Shown here piece by piece: positions 46,168 to 57,817 of a DNA stretch of 64,000 nt. This DNA is from Anaeramoeba flamelloides (taxonomy: Eukaryota > Metamonada > Anaeramoebidae): NCBI GenBank assembly GCA_027625915.1, contig JANTQA010000015.1, forward strand, positions 4,679,001-4,743,000, in the 5' to 3' direction. Below the pieces are notes generated by a model. That model saw only the letters and a list, made by a program, of their open reading frames with translations. It did not search any database and had not been told where the DNA came from. How positions within the stretch are numbered: the first letter of the stretch is position 1; the number at the start of each line of letters is the position of its first letter. The translations under genes and the position numbers were made by a program.

Positions 46168-46791
46168 AAAAGGGTTCTAATTCTGGTTCACAAAGAATAT
46201 GAAAGGTTAATATTTTTTAAAACAAATGTATTAACGAAATTCCATTTTTAAATTGAATCAAAATAAAAAATAAAAAAACAAAAAATTGAGAATTAAAAAT
46301 AAGATTTTTATTTTAAAAGTTTTGTGAATTTTTGGTTAAGAACACAAACCAAATTTATCATTTTTGAAAAAAACAAATGATTTTTTATTAATAATAATTT
46401 TTTTCAAAAAAGACATATTTTGATCTTGATAAAAAAACACAAATTGATGAAAAACAAAATAAAAAAAAAATGAAAAAAAAAATGAAAAAAAAAATGAAAA
46501 AAGTGGAAAAAAATGAAAAAAAAAATAATAGTCTAACAAAAGTATTAAATAATAACATGAACTAAAAATAACTTTGTTAAAAAAAATGATTTAATTAACA
46601 AAACAAAGTTAACTTAATTCAAAGAAGAAAAAGGGGGGGAAGGGTGTCCCCCGAATTCTATTTAGTTTCTACTCTAATATAAAATTGGTTGGGAAACACA
46701 TATTAAATTTAAATTCTAGGGGGGGTATATAAGAACACAAATACTATTACTTTAATCTAATTAAAGTACATGAAGTATTTGAAAATTTAAT
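46168..46791. other. 3' flank of the PAS gene
   Basis: Includes a short A-rich tandem (TGAAAAAAAAA units near 46465-46500) and two G-rich patches (GGGGGGGAAGGG near 46633, GGGGGG near 46720). No gene. Confidence 0.4.
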
Positions 46792-47958
46792 TTAATAAAT
46801 ACCAATGCTTTCAAATTCTTTCTCTACAGTTCTTAAAAATTCAGAGGAAGAAAGTGAAGAATTAGAAATAGAAACAGAAACAGACGACAGACTTGAAGTT
46901 GAGTTTGATTGGTGTTCTTTTGGGATTTCATAATGGTTACCATAAATTTTGCTTTGTTGTATGACAATTTCTGCTTTTTTTAAAGGACTATTTTTTTTTG
47001 ATAACATGACAAAGTTGTCCTTTTCAGAAATTGAGAGTTCACTGCAAGTTTCCGAAGAAATTGAACTGAATTCGAGATTGTATGTTTCTTGTGTGGTTGT
47101 GTTCAATTCTAAATCGGTATTTGTTTGGGGGGGTTCTGAAAATTGGTTTTTTGCAATTTGGACATCTTTTCTTTTGCATTTTTTTGTTTTGCTTGTTTTC
47201 TTTGTCTTCTTTTTTAACTTCTTTTTTTGCTTCTTTTTGTTCTTCTTTGTACTTGGTTTCGTTTTTGCTTGATTATTTGTCTTATTGTCTTTGTCGCTTT
47301 CAAATTCTGAGTCACACCCTAAACTTATGTCGCTGATATACTCTAATTCAGAACTACTCGAATCTTGCAGAGAACCAACTTTCTTTGAAAATTCTTTGTG
47401 TGAAAGCTCGTGTGCGATCAACTGAAGCGACGACTTGCCTCCAAAAAGGATTACACTCATTTTGACTTTGAAAAAGACATTTTCTTGGTTAATATTCTTC
47501 ATTTCCCAATAAAACTCATTTGATCCATGACGCCTGTTTGTTATTTATTTAAAAGAAAGAGGAAATAATGCCGTACAGAAAAATAAAAAAATTATATAAA
47601 GTCGGAAAAAAACATAAAAAAGAGAAAAATAAAAATTAAAAAGTAAGGTATACCCTAATTCTTCAAGTATTTTCATCACAGACATTAAACTTGTCAAACC
47701 AAAATAAGGCTGGAATTTTGGTAAAAAATTTGGAAATTTTGTAAAAATGGATTTGATTGATTTATTTTTGAATGTTGCTTGGTCAAGAATGCCTAGCACG
47801 TTGAGAAAGCTCCTGTTGATTGTTTTGATTTTGAAATGTGGTCCAATGATACATGCTGGATCATTCATTGCTCGAATTACTTGGGTGTATAATTTGCAAT
47901 CCTTTTTTTTAATAATATTGAATTCTGAAATCGATCCTTTTGATTGTTTGTGTCCCAT
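46792..47958 (-). CDS. PAS-domain protein with N-myristoylation-type start, 2 exons
   Basis: Exons 47654-47958 and 46792-47533 (120 bp GT-AG intron, codon Gly102 split) give 348 residues. The start MGHKQSKGS has Gly2, Ser6 and Lys7, the classic N-myristoylation pattern, suggesting membrane attachment. Residues about 28-150 form a PAS-like sensor fold: VIRAMNDPACIIGPHFKIKT, NRSFLNVLG, then across the junction LEELGRHGSNEFYWEMKNIN and VFFKVKMSVILFGGKSSLQL. A Lys-rich stretch (about 195-215, KKKQKKKLKKKTKKTSKTKK) and a Ser-rich tail follow. No kinase or output domain is seen, so it may act as an adaptor. Ligand unknown. Upstream, GGTTTAGTTTT is repeated about three times (about 47977-48010), in the leader or promoter. 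Confidence 0.82.
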
Positions 47959-47974
47959 TTTGTAGAGGTGTGAT

Positions 47975-48022
47975 TTTGATTTAGTTTTGGTTTAGTTTTG
48001 GTTTAGTTTGTTTCGAGTTTAG
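47975..48022. repeat. short tandem repeat upstream of the PAS gene
   Basis: About three units of GGTTTAGTTTT plus a degraded one, just 20-60 bp before the PAS start codon on the opposite strand. Possibly promoter or leader; no known factor site is recognised. Confidence 0.7.
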
Positions 48023-48427
48023 TTTCTTGTGATGATTTGAAATCTTTATGTTTGCTATTTTAATCAAAAGAGAAAAAATTATTAAAGAAAATTTTCAAAA
48101 AAAAGGATATAAAAAAATAAATACAAAATGTCTTTTAATTTTGTTTTTTTGATGAGAAAAATTGAGGTGTGGTTTTAGTTAACTATATTTTTAAGATCTA
48201 CAATTGCTTTTTTCCTATTGATTTTAAATTTTTCAAATTTAATTTTTAAAAAGAAAAACCAAATAACATTAAAAAGAGATTAGTAAGAGCTGATTCATAT
48301 AGTATAGTGATTGAAAAAATTATCTAATTTTCAAAATGTGTTTAAACATCAAAAGTTTGTGGAAACAACAAAAACACCAAAAAACAATTCAGAAATTGAC
48401 TTTTCTTCTTTAGCTTTTTTTTAAGGT

Positions 48428-48657
48428 AAATACTATTTGTTGCAAAATAAATGGAACAAAATTTTCTTTCAGCTTTCCAAAAAAGATTTTAAAAATCATG
48501 TAACATTTCGAATTATTAATACTTAAAACCATAAATTATTAATTTACCTTTGGGAATTGGGGACTTTTGATGATTTATTTATGTTCTTGGGAATGTGATT
48601 ATTTTGAAAAGCTGAATGAAAATTTGGATCCTTTTATTTTACAATTAGCAGTAATCA
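48428..48657. repeat. dispersed TIR element, family K, copy 3
   Basis: Best-kept ends of the family: left TACTATTTGTTGCAAAATAA then CAAAATTTTCTTTCAGCTTT; right AAAGCTGAATGAAAATTTGG then TTTTACAATTAGCAGTA, inverted over about 60 bp. Non-coding. Confidence 0.7.
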
Positions 48658-50068
48658 AATAAATTATTTTTTTACAATTGCAAAATTTGTAAAAATATAT
48701 CTTAGAATTTTTCGATATAAAAGAGTAATAAAAAAAACCAAAATGTCAAAGAAATTACCAACCATAAACCAGAACGATTATGGCCCTCGGTTGACAAAGA
48801 AAAGACTTGAATTACTAGTAGTAATTAAGCTTTCTTTTTTTCGACTTTATTTCACAAACAATAAAAAATTTGGAAAAGAAAAAAGATCTGTTTGAGAATT
48901 GAGTTATAAGGCATAATGTAGTTTTTGGGCGGAAATAGTTTATCTTATAAATTCGAATTTTACAATTATCAAAAAAAATTTTTTTCTTTCGAATTTTCAA
49001 AAGAAAAAATTTTTCAATTTAGGAAGATGAAAAACCATAAATACTTTAATCATTTTCTTTTCTATTTTGATGGATAAAATTTTCAAAAATTAGAGATTCA
49101 AAAACACATAAATACAATGATGTTTTGATTTTGGAATGAATTCAATTCTTCAGAAACACTGTTTTTGGTTTTCAAAGAAAAAAATTTATTTCAAAAATTC
49201 TCTGAAACGGAAGATCAAGAGCAAAAAAATAATTTCAAATATTTTTTGGTATACTACTTATTTTCTCAATGATTTTTGAGCTTCAAAAGTTTCGCAATTT
49301 CATTTGAATTGTTCTTAAATTTCAAATTTGCTAGGATCAAAAAGAAAATTTAAAATTGACAAGAAAAATTTTTTTTTTAAGAATCCCGATTAAAAAATAT
49401 TTCTTAGAGTGAAATTTATTCTCAAAAAACATTTCTTATAAGAGAAACATTTGCGAAAACATAAAAGGTCACCCACTTAACCCAAATTAACATCAGAATA
49501 TATTGAGAAAAATCAAAAAGAGTCGAAATCAATAACAACTTTTGAAAATTTTGCCTAAATACCAAAAAGAGACAAAATTTGAATCAAAAACTTAGATCTT
49601 GAATATAAAGGAACGAAAAAGATCTATTTAACATATTGTAGCCATTTCCTAAATTTTTTTTTTTTTTTTTTTTAGTTTATAGTTTTTTCAAATAGCCTTA
49701 CTATCTAAAAAAATAATTTTTTTTTAATAATATCTGAAGAAAACTGACAAATTCAAATAGCTGAAAGTCATGAAACCTGAGAAAAAAAATTTCATTCTCA
49801 AAATTCGAAAATAATGATAAAAAAATTAAATTTTTGATGATTTTAGATTTTACTTGTATTTTCTGCAAATAATTTTTTTTTTTTTTTATTCTTACGATTC
49901 AAAAAGAAAAATCAATAGTTAAGAAATCATGTTTATCAAATTAAAATAATTACATTCGAAAATAGATTTCACCCAGTAAAGTTTTAACCTTTTGAAATAT
50001 TTTACTAGAAATCTTTAAATAATTTGGCAAAGTTTAAAAAATAAAAAGAAAAAAAAATTGCTCTTAAA
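48658..50068. other. intergenic, no gene seen
   Basis: A/T-rich DNA. No repeat partner or coding stretch recognised. Confidence 0.35.
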
Positions 50069-50203
50069 ATGGAAGTTACATTAGCAGATAAAGTAATCAA
50101 TATTTTATTGACCAATGAATTGTTTAAAGAAGATTCTAATTTTTTGAATTTGGTACTTGGTAATAAACATTTTTTGAAACATTTAGCTAAAATTCCAATT
50201 TAA
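50069..50203 (+). CDS. possible small gene or first exon, unrecognised
   Basis: A 44-codon frame, MEVTLADKVINILLTNELFK then EDSNFLNLVLGNKHF and LKHLAKIPI, with balanced composition unlike the Phe/Lys noise around it. A GTAATA donor-like site inside (about 50160) would end an exon after NLVLG. I found no matching downstream exon. It may equally be chance. Confidence 0.22.
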   Translation: MEVTLADKVINILLTNELFKEDSNFLNLVLGNKHFLKHLAKIPI

Positions 50204-51944
50204 ATTAAAATTTCAACTTTTCAAAAACAACAATAATATTTTCTTCTGCTGGTATTTTAATTTATTTCCAAAATTTATTAATAAGAATTTCTAACAAAAA
50301 AAAATATTTGAATCAAGTTTAATAATTACTATATGAAAATAGATTTAAAGACCCTCGCATCTTTGAAAAGAATCATTTCTTTTCTTTAAACACGTTCTAC
50401 CACTACTATCCCCCGTCATTTTATTACCCCCCCCCCTTCTTATCCTATTTGCCATTTTGACAACTTTCAAAGTCTAATTTAAAAAAGCCTAAAATTAAAT
50501 AAAAAAAAATAAAAAAAAAAAACTCAGTTAATATCTTCTTATATTCTGAAAACTTGTTGATATATACACCCACATCTATCCCTTATCACCCAGATTATCC
50601 TAAATTTCATCAAAACTATAAAACACGATCCATACTGATGTCGATAAGAGAAAACTTGCCTTTTGCTATTTATCTTTAATTCAGTTTTTAATTATTATAA
50701 AAATCGAAAATGGTTAAGATAAAGGAATTATATCTTTGTATTCTTTTTTTATATGAAAAAAAAAATAAATTATAATGAATTATTAAATTTTTTATTTATC
50801 ATATTTTTTTTTTTTTGAAAGATTTTACCTTAGAATATTTTATTATAATTATAGTAATTTAAATCACAACGGATTGGTTTATTAATAATGAACAATGTAG
50901 AAATTTATACATTTTCTGATAAATATAATAAAATAAATAAATAAATTAAGGAGGAATTTTCTATTTTTTTTATTTAATTTTGACAAAATTTTGATAAATA
51001 TAGAATTTCAAGAAAAATTCATTTTATTTTTTTTTGGGTCAAAATTAAAAGTTTACAAAAGTAATTGGATGATTTAAAGAGTTAGATTTTCAATTTCAAA
51101 CTAATATAGCCCAGCTAAATACCTGGTATTATTTCTATGGATTAATTATGAGAAAAATTTAATTTCTAATTTAATGTTTTTTTTCTTCTGCACTTAATTT
51201 ACAATAACTTTCAAATTGGGCAAATCTTTTCGAAAAAAATAGGAATCCCCTATTCTAAAATATATTCAAGCATTTGCATTTGTTTTGAATATTTTTTGAA
51301 AAATTCTATCTAAAAAATATAAAATAATTTATTAAAATGTTCAAATTTCTGGAATCAACATTTATTAAATTTGAATTCTATCATTAAAAGACAATTTAAA
51401 AGATACATTACTAACTATAAATTAATTAAATTTTCGAAATTATTCCAAGAAAATAAAATACAACCTCAGCCCCTAACTAAGAAAAAAGATATATATTTTT
51501 TTTTTGGATTTTTGTTTTTCGTTAAAATTTTAACAAGTTTCTGTGAAAAATGAATTTGTAAATTGTAATTAAATCAGAGATTTCATACTTGAAATAATTA
51601 AAAATAAACATTAATTCAATCATCTAGTACTACACCACACACTATCATTTCTATATATATATATATATATATACATATATATTAATTTTTATTCAAAAGT
51701 ATTGAGTAAAACCAGAGATTTTGCTTCATTGTTTTAAATTCTGGCAAAGTTAACCATGTTTTTTTTTAATTTTAGAAATAAATCAAAAAAGAAAATTTCA
51801 AAAATTTTCTTTTGTTTTGAATACTAAAAAAAAAAGTTGAATGAAGTGGAATATCAATATTAATCACAGATTGTTGAATTTTATTATTGTAACCGATGGT
51901 CTTTTTATTGGGCCACTCCCATTCGTGGGGTGAATTCTGGTTGC
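50204..51944. other. intergenic; old repeat and (TA)n tract
   Basis: Holds the partner (50560-50905) of the repeat at 11680-12005, a C9 tract near 50429, and a (TA)n tract at 51649-51680. A 60-codon frame (51371-51553) ends in a hydrophobic stretch but has no start context or domain. Confidence 0.4.
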
Positions 51945-52240
51945 AAGCACACATGTGTCTAGGTTTTCCAGAAGTTTTCTATTTTATTTGTTTAATCTAT
52001 CGATTTTCGTTTTTTTTTTTTTTTTGAGTTTTCTATTTATTTGTTAAGTGTTCTAGGGTTTTTTGAGGTTTTTTTTTGAGTTTTCTATCGATTTTCCAAA
52101 TAAATAAAAATCTCAAGAAAACCTAACACCACCTTTACAGAATCCAAAAGAATTTAGTTTAATCCTTTGATTACATTCTATTCTTTTAAACCCTGTAAAA
52201 CCCAATGAAAGTGTCTACCAAGTTCTGAAGTATGCGTGTT
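51945..52240. repeat. palindromic foldback family P, copy 4
   Basis: Has TGTCTAGGTTTTCCAGAAGT, AAGTGTTCTAGGGTTTTTTG, TCTCAAGAAAACCTAAC and a mirrored AATCCAAAAGAATTTAG / CTATTCTTTTAAACC pair, the same modules as copies 1-3, ending near GAAAGTGTC. Degraded relatives (TTTTACTCAATTATTTTTAA) continue to about 52420. Confidence 0.6.
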
Positions 52241-53570
52241 GCCTACCTAACTTTTCCCCAATTCATTGTAATTTAAAAAAAAATAAAGATTTTACTCAAT
52301 TATTTTTAATTCATAAAAACCAAACATTAATTTTCTTGATGTTTTCTGTTTTATCAAAAAAATCAAAGATTTTGCCCAATTATTGAGAATTCTGGATGAG
52401 ATAACATCATTTTTATTGATTTTTGGTTTTTTTTTCTAAAATTTATCGTTTTTTACTAACAAAATACAAAAAAAAAAATAGTAAGTATAAATTAATTTTC
52501 CCCCTTTAAAATAAAAAAGAAAAATTTAAATTTTTACTAATATTTTAAATTGATCCGGAAAATGGTATTTCGGATATATTTGAACATTTCTGGGTTTTAA
52601 ATTTGAGACTCAATATTTAAAAATTGGAATTCCAAAAACAAGATTCCCACAAAATATCGATAACTTTAAAACAGTTTAAATTTGAAAACTTAAAATTATA
52701 ACACTTTTAGGATTTTTATTCAAGCAATTTCAAGTTTTTAAAAGCTAACAAATATACGTTTAAATGTAAGGTATTTTTAAAACCAAATTAAAAAATTTCA
52801 TTTTCCCAAAAAAGATCAATAAAAAAGAGTCTAATTCAAAAAGTAAAGATAATTCTGGGTTTGAATTATTTTTATGAATCTCTTTTTCAATTTTCTACAA
52901 AATATTACGAAATACGAATTGGGTAATTGAAAGACAAAATTATTGATTTTTTAATTGGAAAAAAACAGTATCTCCAAATTTGAATTCCAATTTTGAGGTT
53001 ATTGTTGAATGATACAATTACACAGCAAATGTGGGATTTTCTTCGTTCAAGAAACAGAATATGCTCAATAATAACATACAATAAAAATAAATTCCCACAA
53101 GAAACTTTCTGATGGACAAGAAAAACTAATTGCTTCTATTAATCTTTTTCAATAACAAAAAAAGTCCTGATAAATAAACATTGTCCGATCTCTAATTGCA
53201 CCTCTATTGATTTTAAGAATAGACAGAAACCTAAAGGAAATTAAAAAAAGTGATAATGTAAAGAAATTATCATTTCTTAAAAAGAAAAAAACAAAAAAAA
53301 ATAAAAAAAAGGATTAAAATTGAAATCCAAACCAATAAAGGAATGGAATAAAAGGTTAATTTTAAAAGGAATTTTGAAAACCAAAAGTGTAATTTTTAAT
53401 TTGATATTTTCTTTTTGTTATTTTTTATTTATTGTAAAAAAGCTTGTTGTTTTCTTCTATTCTGTCAAATAAAAAATGAAAACAAAAGAAAATTAGAAAA
53501 GGGTTGTTGTTGTTTTTGATTTTGGGTTGGCCTTCCTTTCAAAAATGAGTCTACGATAACGAAATAGTTG
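52241..53570. other. intergenic, possible decayed coding fragments
   Basis: Between 52800 and 53280 two overlapping frames both look protein-like but are full of stops and match nothing I recognise. No gene is called. Confidence 0.3.
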
Positions 53571-53693
53571 CTAGTATTTCTTTTGATCTGAAATTTTTAA
53601 TTTGACAATGAAGTAAACGATTGGAAAAGCGATCCCAATCAAAATGATGAATAACCCCAAAAAAAATGACAAAGTTGTTAGATCGTATTTCAT
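53571..53693 (-). CDS. possible 40-residue single-pass membrane peptide
   Basis: ATG to TAG frame reading MKYDLTTLSFFLGLFIILIG then IAFPIVYFIVKLKISDQKKY. One membrane segment (about 8-31) with a short acidic/polar N terminus and a basic C-terminal tail, as in tiny subunits of ER membrane complexes such as Ost4. The local G+C is higher than the flanks and the start is preceded by AAATTA. No family match is certain. It could instead be a coincidental frame. Confidence 0.42.
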   Translation of the reverse strand: MKYDLTTLSFFLGLFIILIGIAFPIVYFIVKLKISDQKKY

Positions 53694-53822
53694 TAATTTG
53701 TAAAAAGCCAATTTTTTATTGAGTTGAAGAAAGAAATAGTTGTGTGAAATTCGTTAGCAAACAAAGGTTCAAATTATCGAAAAGTTAAAAATTCTACAAA
53801 TTAAAAAAAAAAAAAAGAAAAA

Positions 53823-54125
53823 ATGAAATCAAATTTGGATTTACTTTTTCAATTTAAGATTGCCTTAATTCACTTTTGGGAAAATGAAAATATTAGAATA
53901 AATAGTTGTTTGGGTTCAAAAGTTCAACACGATTTTTAATTGGTAACACAAATAGAATCACATAAACCTGAAAACAAAAAGTCGAATCAATTAAAAGAAG
54001 AAAACCAATTAACTTTAAAGTATAAATTATTACATTTTATTATTTTAAATCAACTCAAAAAATTCAATTTAGATCAACTTTATTATCAAATTTATTTAGA
54101 GTGGTCTTGGAGATCTCAAAAATAG
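53823..54125 (+). CDS. hypothetical small gene, frame crossed by one TAA or a mini-intron
   Basis: Starts MKSNLDLLFQFKIALIHFWE and runs 38 codons to TAA, then the same frame stays open for 61 codons (HKPENKKSNQLKEENQLTLK, QLYYQIYLEWSWRSQK) to TAG. A small intron ending at the CAAATAG site (about 53954), with a donor such as GTTGTT (about 53907), would remove the TAA and keep the frame. No domain recognised. Confidence 0.33.
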
Positions 54126-57100
54126 TCAATTTTTTCAACAGATTTTTATTAATTGATCAATCAAATAAAAACTAATTCTGTAGTCAAAATAAAGGTGCAA
54201 AAAAATATAATGAGTATTTTCACAATAAAAAGCGTGTTTTTTGGTTATAGAAGACCTATACCTTAACTGATCAAATAAACCAATAATAAACCCTAAAAAA
54301 ATATGGTATTGGTTTCTTAAAGTTCTATTATTTAAAAAGAAATTCTAAAAAAGAAGGATCAAAATGCAAAATTTATCTCAAAAAGGAGAGTGAAATTTTG
54401 AGAATATTTTTTTATCATTTATAAAAAAAACAAAAAAATTCCAAAAAATTGAGAATATTATGGAAAATTTTCAACTATTTGTATGAATAATTTAAATTTT
54501 ACTGAAAATAACCAGACCTTTACTTTCTAAATTGATTTGAACTTAGGTATACTATTTGTTAGTAGATTGGTTGTTGGCTTGGTACAAGAATAAAAAAAAA
54601 GCATGGATAATATTTTGAAACACGGATTATTGTCGTTGTGCAAGCTTTATTTTGATCACTGTACTGCAAAAAATCAAAAAAAAAACTTTTATTGGGTTTA
54701 AACACATATTTTTTCTTTAGTCATTATTTTTTTCTTTTATTAATTGATATTACTCGTCATTATCTATAAGATAGTCAATTTAAAATCATATTGGATTTTT
54801 TTTTCTGTTTTCTCTTTGGTTTCCAAACTTCAAGAACTTTATGGTTATTGCCTTTCTTTTTTGAAAATACATTTTTTTATAATTTCAATCTTTAGATGAT
54901 AAAAGTTAAAACAAAGCCTTTTATAAAATATTTCATAATTTTGTAATTACACCTCTATCAAAAATAAAATAATTTTTTATTATTTTTGTTTTAGATTTAT
55001 CCGTATGATAATTACAAGCATTGGATCAAAAGAACTTGCATTTTTTTATAAACATTAACTTTCAGAAAGGTTAAAAGTAATTTATCTGGGAAATAAAATT
55101 TAATAAGAAAATTTGTTTCCAGATATCCTGCCTTTTTATTTGATAATAGTTTAAAATTTAAGATCGAAATTAAATATTTCTCAAAAAAAAATATAAATTT
55201 TAGTACCAATTTATAAGATAAAAAAAAAATAATTTACTATAAAAATTATCAAATATCAGAGAAAAGAAAATATTTATTAATTTTTATATTTTCTTACGCG
55301 GTATACAACATTTTGAGAAAAGGATCTAAATAAAACAGCTGAGATAAACATTTAATAATATCTAATTTAAAAAAAAAATACAGTATCTTTTCATATAATG
55401 TATTTTTTTTCTTAATAAAAGTGTGTTAATAAAAAAAAAATAAAATAAAATATGTTTATCAGAACCATTCTACCAAATTAAATGTTTTTTACACCGAGTA
55501 TAACTATAATAATTTTATAAACCAAAGTATATCATTTTTAAAAACAATTCGAAAATGGAAATGGAAAAGATCTAAAAAAAAACAACCTAAGATATTATTT
55601 TTATTGAATGACAAAACTAAAAATAAAAATAAATAATCAAAAAAAAAAAAGAAAAAAAAACATTTTTTTTTTTTTTTTTTTTTTTGAGATTAAGAAGCGA
55701 TTTATTAATATAAATTGATAATTAAATACTTAGAATAAATAACAAGTGGTTAATTTGGAAAACCAAAAATAAAAAAAAAACATGTCAATCATATTTTAAG
55801 TTTAATTGATTTGCTTTGATATTTGGTTATTAACAATGATTTTTTATTAGCTTTTTATTGTTATATTTATTATTTTTTCATTTGGCCCATAATAAAAATT
55901 TTATAATTTTAATCTTTAATTTTTTATTTTTATTTTTAATTTATTTTTATTTTAGTATTCAGTCTTTCATTATTAGTAAGTTGCATATCTTATCTTCTCT
56001 TTAGAAGTCTGATTACTAATATAAATTTTAATCCAAAAAATGTAACTCAAAAGAAATTATAAAATGTAGAAAAACACTTTTTTTGTATTCAAGAACAACT
56101 CATAATCAAATACAACGAATTATTAACTTTAAAATATTCTAAACACAGATAAAAGTCATATTTTTAAAAAATAAAAAAAAAAAGAAATATGTCCTAAAAA
56201 CAAAAACCCAATAACAAATTACAAAATGGGTATTAAGGCATTTTTTTCACTCAAATTCAGATGGAAATCTTTAAAAAAGATGATTTTTTTCTTCTCAATA
56301 TATGTATTTTCAAAAATAATTAAATATTCTCAATTTTCTTAAGATTTCTCAATATTTACTAATTTTTTTTTTTTTTTGAAATCTTTAATTTAAAATAATC
56401 ATAAATTAGAAAAACAAATGAAATAAAAAAAAATCGAAAAGAAAAAAAAAAAGAAAAGAATAAAAAAAAAGAGAAAAAAATTAAAAGTATTTAGATATTT
56501 AAATTGAAGATCTATTTTGATAAATTTAAAATAATTATTCAGATCTAAAAAAAAAATATTTTTCAGAATAATATGGGAACAAAACACTCAAAAACACACT
56601 CAACGTGCCTGCCTGGCAAATCATTTTTTTTTTTGTTGAAAACTGTTTAAATAATTTCAGTTAAAAATAAATAGATTATCCAATATATTTTAATTGTCAT
56701 TTTTTATTTAGTATTAAAGCGTGTTGATCCAACCAAATCACACCCTCAATTTCCTTTTAAACAAAATATATTTGGAATTATTTATTCTGGATATAAAATA
56801 GGCAAGATTATAACTCATTATATAACTTTTCTTAATTTTTTGAAAAAAAAAATATTTCTAAAAAAAAATCAGAGAAACTCTACGAAATGAAAGGAAAACT
56901 AGTTACTATTTAAAAGATAATTCAAAAAAAATTCAAACAAAATTTTTGAAAAACATCATAAGCGTTAGGTGGATTATTTTCCTCCAAATTTTTTAAATTA
57001 AACCATTCTCGTAAAAATATGAAGAATAATTTATTCTGTTTTAACGATATTCTCCAAAATATTAGAGATCTGTATTCTTTCTGTTTGTTTTTTAAATACA

Positions 57101-57817
57101 ACCAATAAAAAATCCCCTTTTCTCTTGAAAATCCTCAACATATATTAGAAGTGGAATATTTCATTTCCATTTTTCAATATTTTTCATTTATATCATTTTA
57201 GAAAATTCCAATATTTGTAATGTTATCAGTGATCTCCAAAATTGTGAAAATATTTAACACCTTATTCCTATCTGAAATTCAAAACGATCATTTAATATTT
57301 AACTTTTTCAATAATGAATTTGAACAATATGGAAAAAAAAAATGCAAAAACCGGATTAATTATTGATTTAAATTTATCTCTTGATTTTAAACAATCTTTC
57401 TTAAACCAATAAACTCAAAAAGGAATCATTTTATATAACAGCACTTTCACAACTTAATCATCAAAACAACATTTCTTAAAAAACCTCGTAATTTAAAAAA
57501 TTATCCAAAATAATCAGAATTTGGCAACTTACACAAACACCTAAACTGTTTTAAATTTCTCTTTTCCATCTTAAGTGTTATAAAAGTTTGCAGAATATCT
57601 TCAGGAAATAAACATTTCATTTTCTTTACTTTCAAGCTTCTTGTTATTTTTTTTAGGTTTGGAATTCTTTTAACCAACCGTATCTGAATTAAATTGTATT
57701 TTTGTCAAATAGGATATTAATTATTACATAATTAAATATTTTTTTATCAATTTTCACAAGAGTACAAAAGAAAAGAAAAACACAATAAAAGAAAAAAAAA
57801 AAAAAAAAAGAAAAGAA
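54126..57817. other. long intergenic region upstream of the SANT/U-box gene
   Basis: Mostly featureless A/T-rich DNA. A worn family F1 copy lies at about 56020-56290. After an acceptor-like TTTTTATTTAG (56701-56711) an open stretch reads LKRVDPTKSHPQFPFKQNIF and IIYSGYKIGKII, and coding-like scraps recur to about 57380; these may be remains of a gene, but no donor, start or family can be fixed. Confidence 0.35.

Noticed and set aside
47747-47965. Plus-strand frame over the PAS exon
   Set aside because: Antisense shadow; no domain.
52800-53280. Decayed gene reading HSKCGIFFVQETEYAQ or NDTITQQMWDFLRSRNRI
   Set aside because: Two overlapping frames look equally protein-like, so the impression is compositional; both are full of stops and neither matches a family I know.
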